NCBI GenBank assembly: GCA_040508515.1
Contig: JBEVMS010000033.1
Location: forward strand, 1-14,595
DNA from: JBEVMS01 sp040508515
GTDB taxonomy: Bacteria; Pseudomonadota; Gammaproteobacteria; Xanthomonadales; Rhodanobacteraceae
Length of the DNA stretch: 14,595 nt
Direction of reading: 5' to 3'
Part shown: positions 14,379-14,595 of the stretch, piece after piece
How the letters are laid out: the number at the start of each line of letters is the position of its first letter
Position numbering within the stretch: position 1 is the stretch's first letter
Notes under the pieces: generated by a model
Databases searched by the model: none
Told to the model about the DNA's origin: nothing
The model's input: the letters and a program-made list of their open reading frames with translations, nothing else
Translations under genes and position numbers: made by a program

Positions 14379-14595
14379 CAGCGCATCGGCGGCATGCCAC
14401 CGCCCATCCCGCCCATGCCCTTCATGGCACCGCGCATCTGTCGCAACAGACCCTTGGTGCCGCCCTTGGACAGCTTGGACATCATCTTTTCCATCTGCAT
14501 GTACTGCTTGAGCAACCGGTTGACGTCGGCCGGCTGGGTGCCGGAGCCACGCGCCACGCGGGCGCGCCGCGAACCGTTAAGCAGATCCGGATGGC
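14378..14595 (-). CDS. ffh: Signal recognition particle protein Ffh (3' part only)
   Basis: Only the last 72 codons are in the window; the 5' part continues beyond base 14595. They encode the end of the M domain, which binds SRP RNA and signal peptides: LLNGSRRARVARGSGTQ (RNA-binding motif), ADVNRLLKQYMQMEKMMSKL, then a Met/Gly-rich tail ending GGMGGGMPPMR. This is the usual Ffh C-terminus. The 202-nt gap to rpsP holds a hairpin and the candidate rpsP promoter. Confidence 0.96.
   Translation of the reverse strand, partial: HPDLLNGSRRARVARGSGTQPADVNRLLKQYMQMEKMMSKLSKGGTKGLLRQMRGAMKGMGGMGGGMPPMR

Overview
The window is GC-rich and reads as core chromosome of a gammaproteobacterium of the Xanthomonadales/Lysobacterales, most likely Rhodanobacteraceae (Dyella, Rhodanobacter, Frateuria or Luteibacter type). 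This placement is inferred from protein resemblance and gene order: a DksA with a long Lys/Ala/Pro-rich front extension, a FimX-type degenerate GGDEF-EAL protein, an mtaD-ubiG-phosphatase block, and ffh-rpsP-rimM-trmD-rplS. I see no insertion sequence, phage gene, CRISPR array, tRNA or rRNA.

Layout. 1-27: a bidirectional terminator. 51-1220 (-): dksA-like gene, whose sigma70-type promoter (1242-1270) lies in the gap divergent from yidD. 1336-2932 (+): yidD overlapping a dihydroorotase gene (pyrC) by 11 nt. 3026-8572 (-): a long co-oriented run. In transcription order it is efp, mtaD, ubiG, a mupP/gph-type phosphatase, a squalene/phytoene-synthase-like (NDUFAF6-like) gene and folE2. Three of these are stitched by 4-nt overlaps: ubiG/phosphatase by ATGA and phosphatase/synthase-like by GTGA. 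8662-9684 (+): epmB, divergent from its substrate gene efp. 9841-11916 (+): fimX-like regulator. 11917-12171: convergent intergenic space with an inverted repeat and a strong bidirectional terminator. 12172-14595 (-): rplS, trmD, rimM, rpsP and the 3' end of ffh.

How the genes relate. EF-P carries Lys34 in a PGKG loop, the site modified with beta-lysine, and EpmB next door is the radical-SAM lysine 2,3-aminomutase that makes the (R)-beta-lysine donor. UbiG produces S-adenosylhomocysteine and MtaD deaminates it, next to a phosphatase closely resembling Pseudomonas MupP of peptidoglycan recycling. The ribosomal/SRP block is a conserved translation operon. The FimX-like protein probably senses c-di-GMP for type IV pili.

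Main oddities. (1) The phosphatase frame is interrupted by an in-frame amber codon (5357-5359), although total length and all four HAD motifs are otherwise intact. (2) The DksA homologue keeps only one of four zinc-finger cysteines and has a ~230-residue histone-H1-like extension. (3) Dihydroorotase has Gln in place of the first metal-binding His. (4) The synthase-like protein lacks the first aspartate-rich motif. (5) The fimX-rplS gap contains a short frame with a perfect CxxCxxCxxxCP motif. I found no convincing new multi-gene defence or mobile system.
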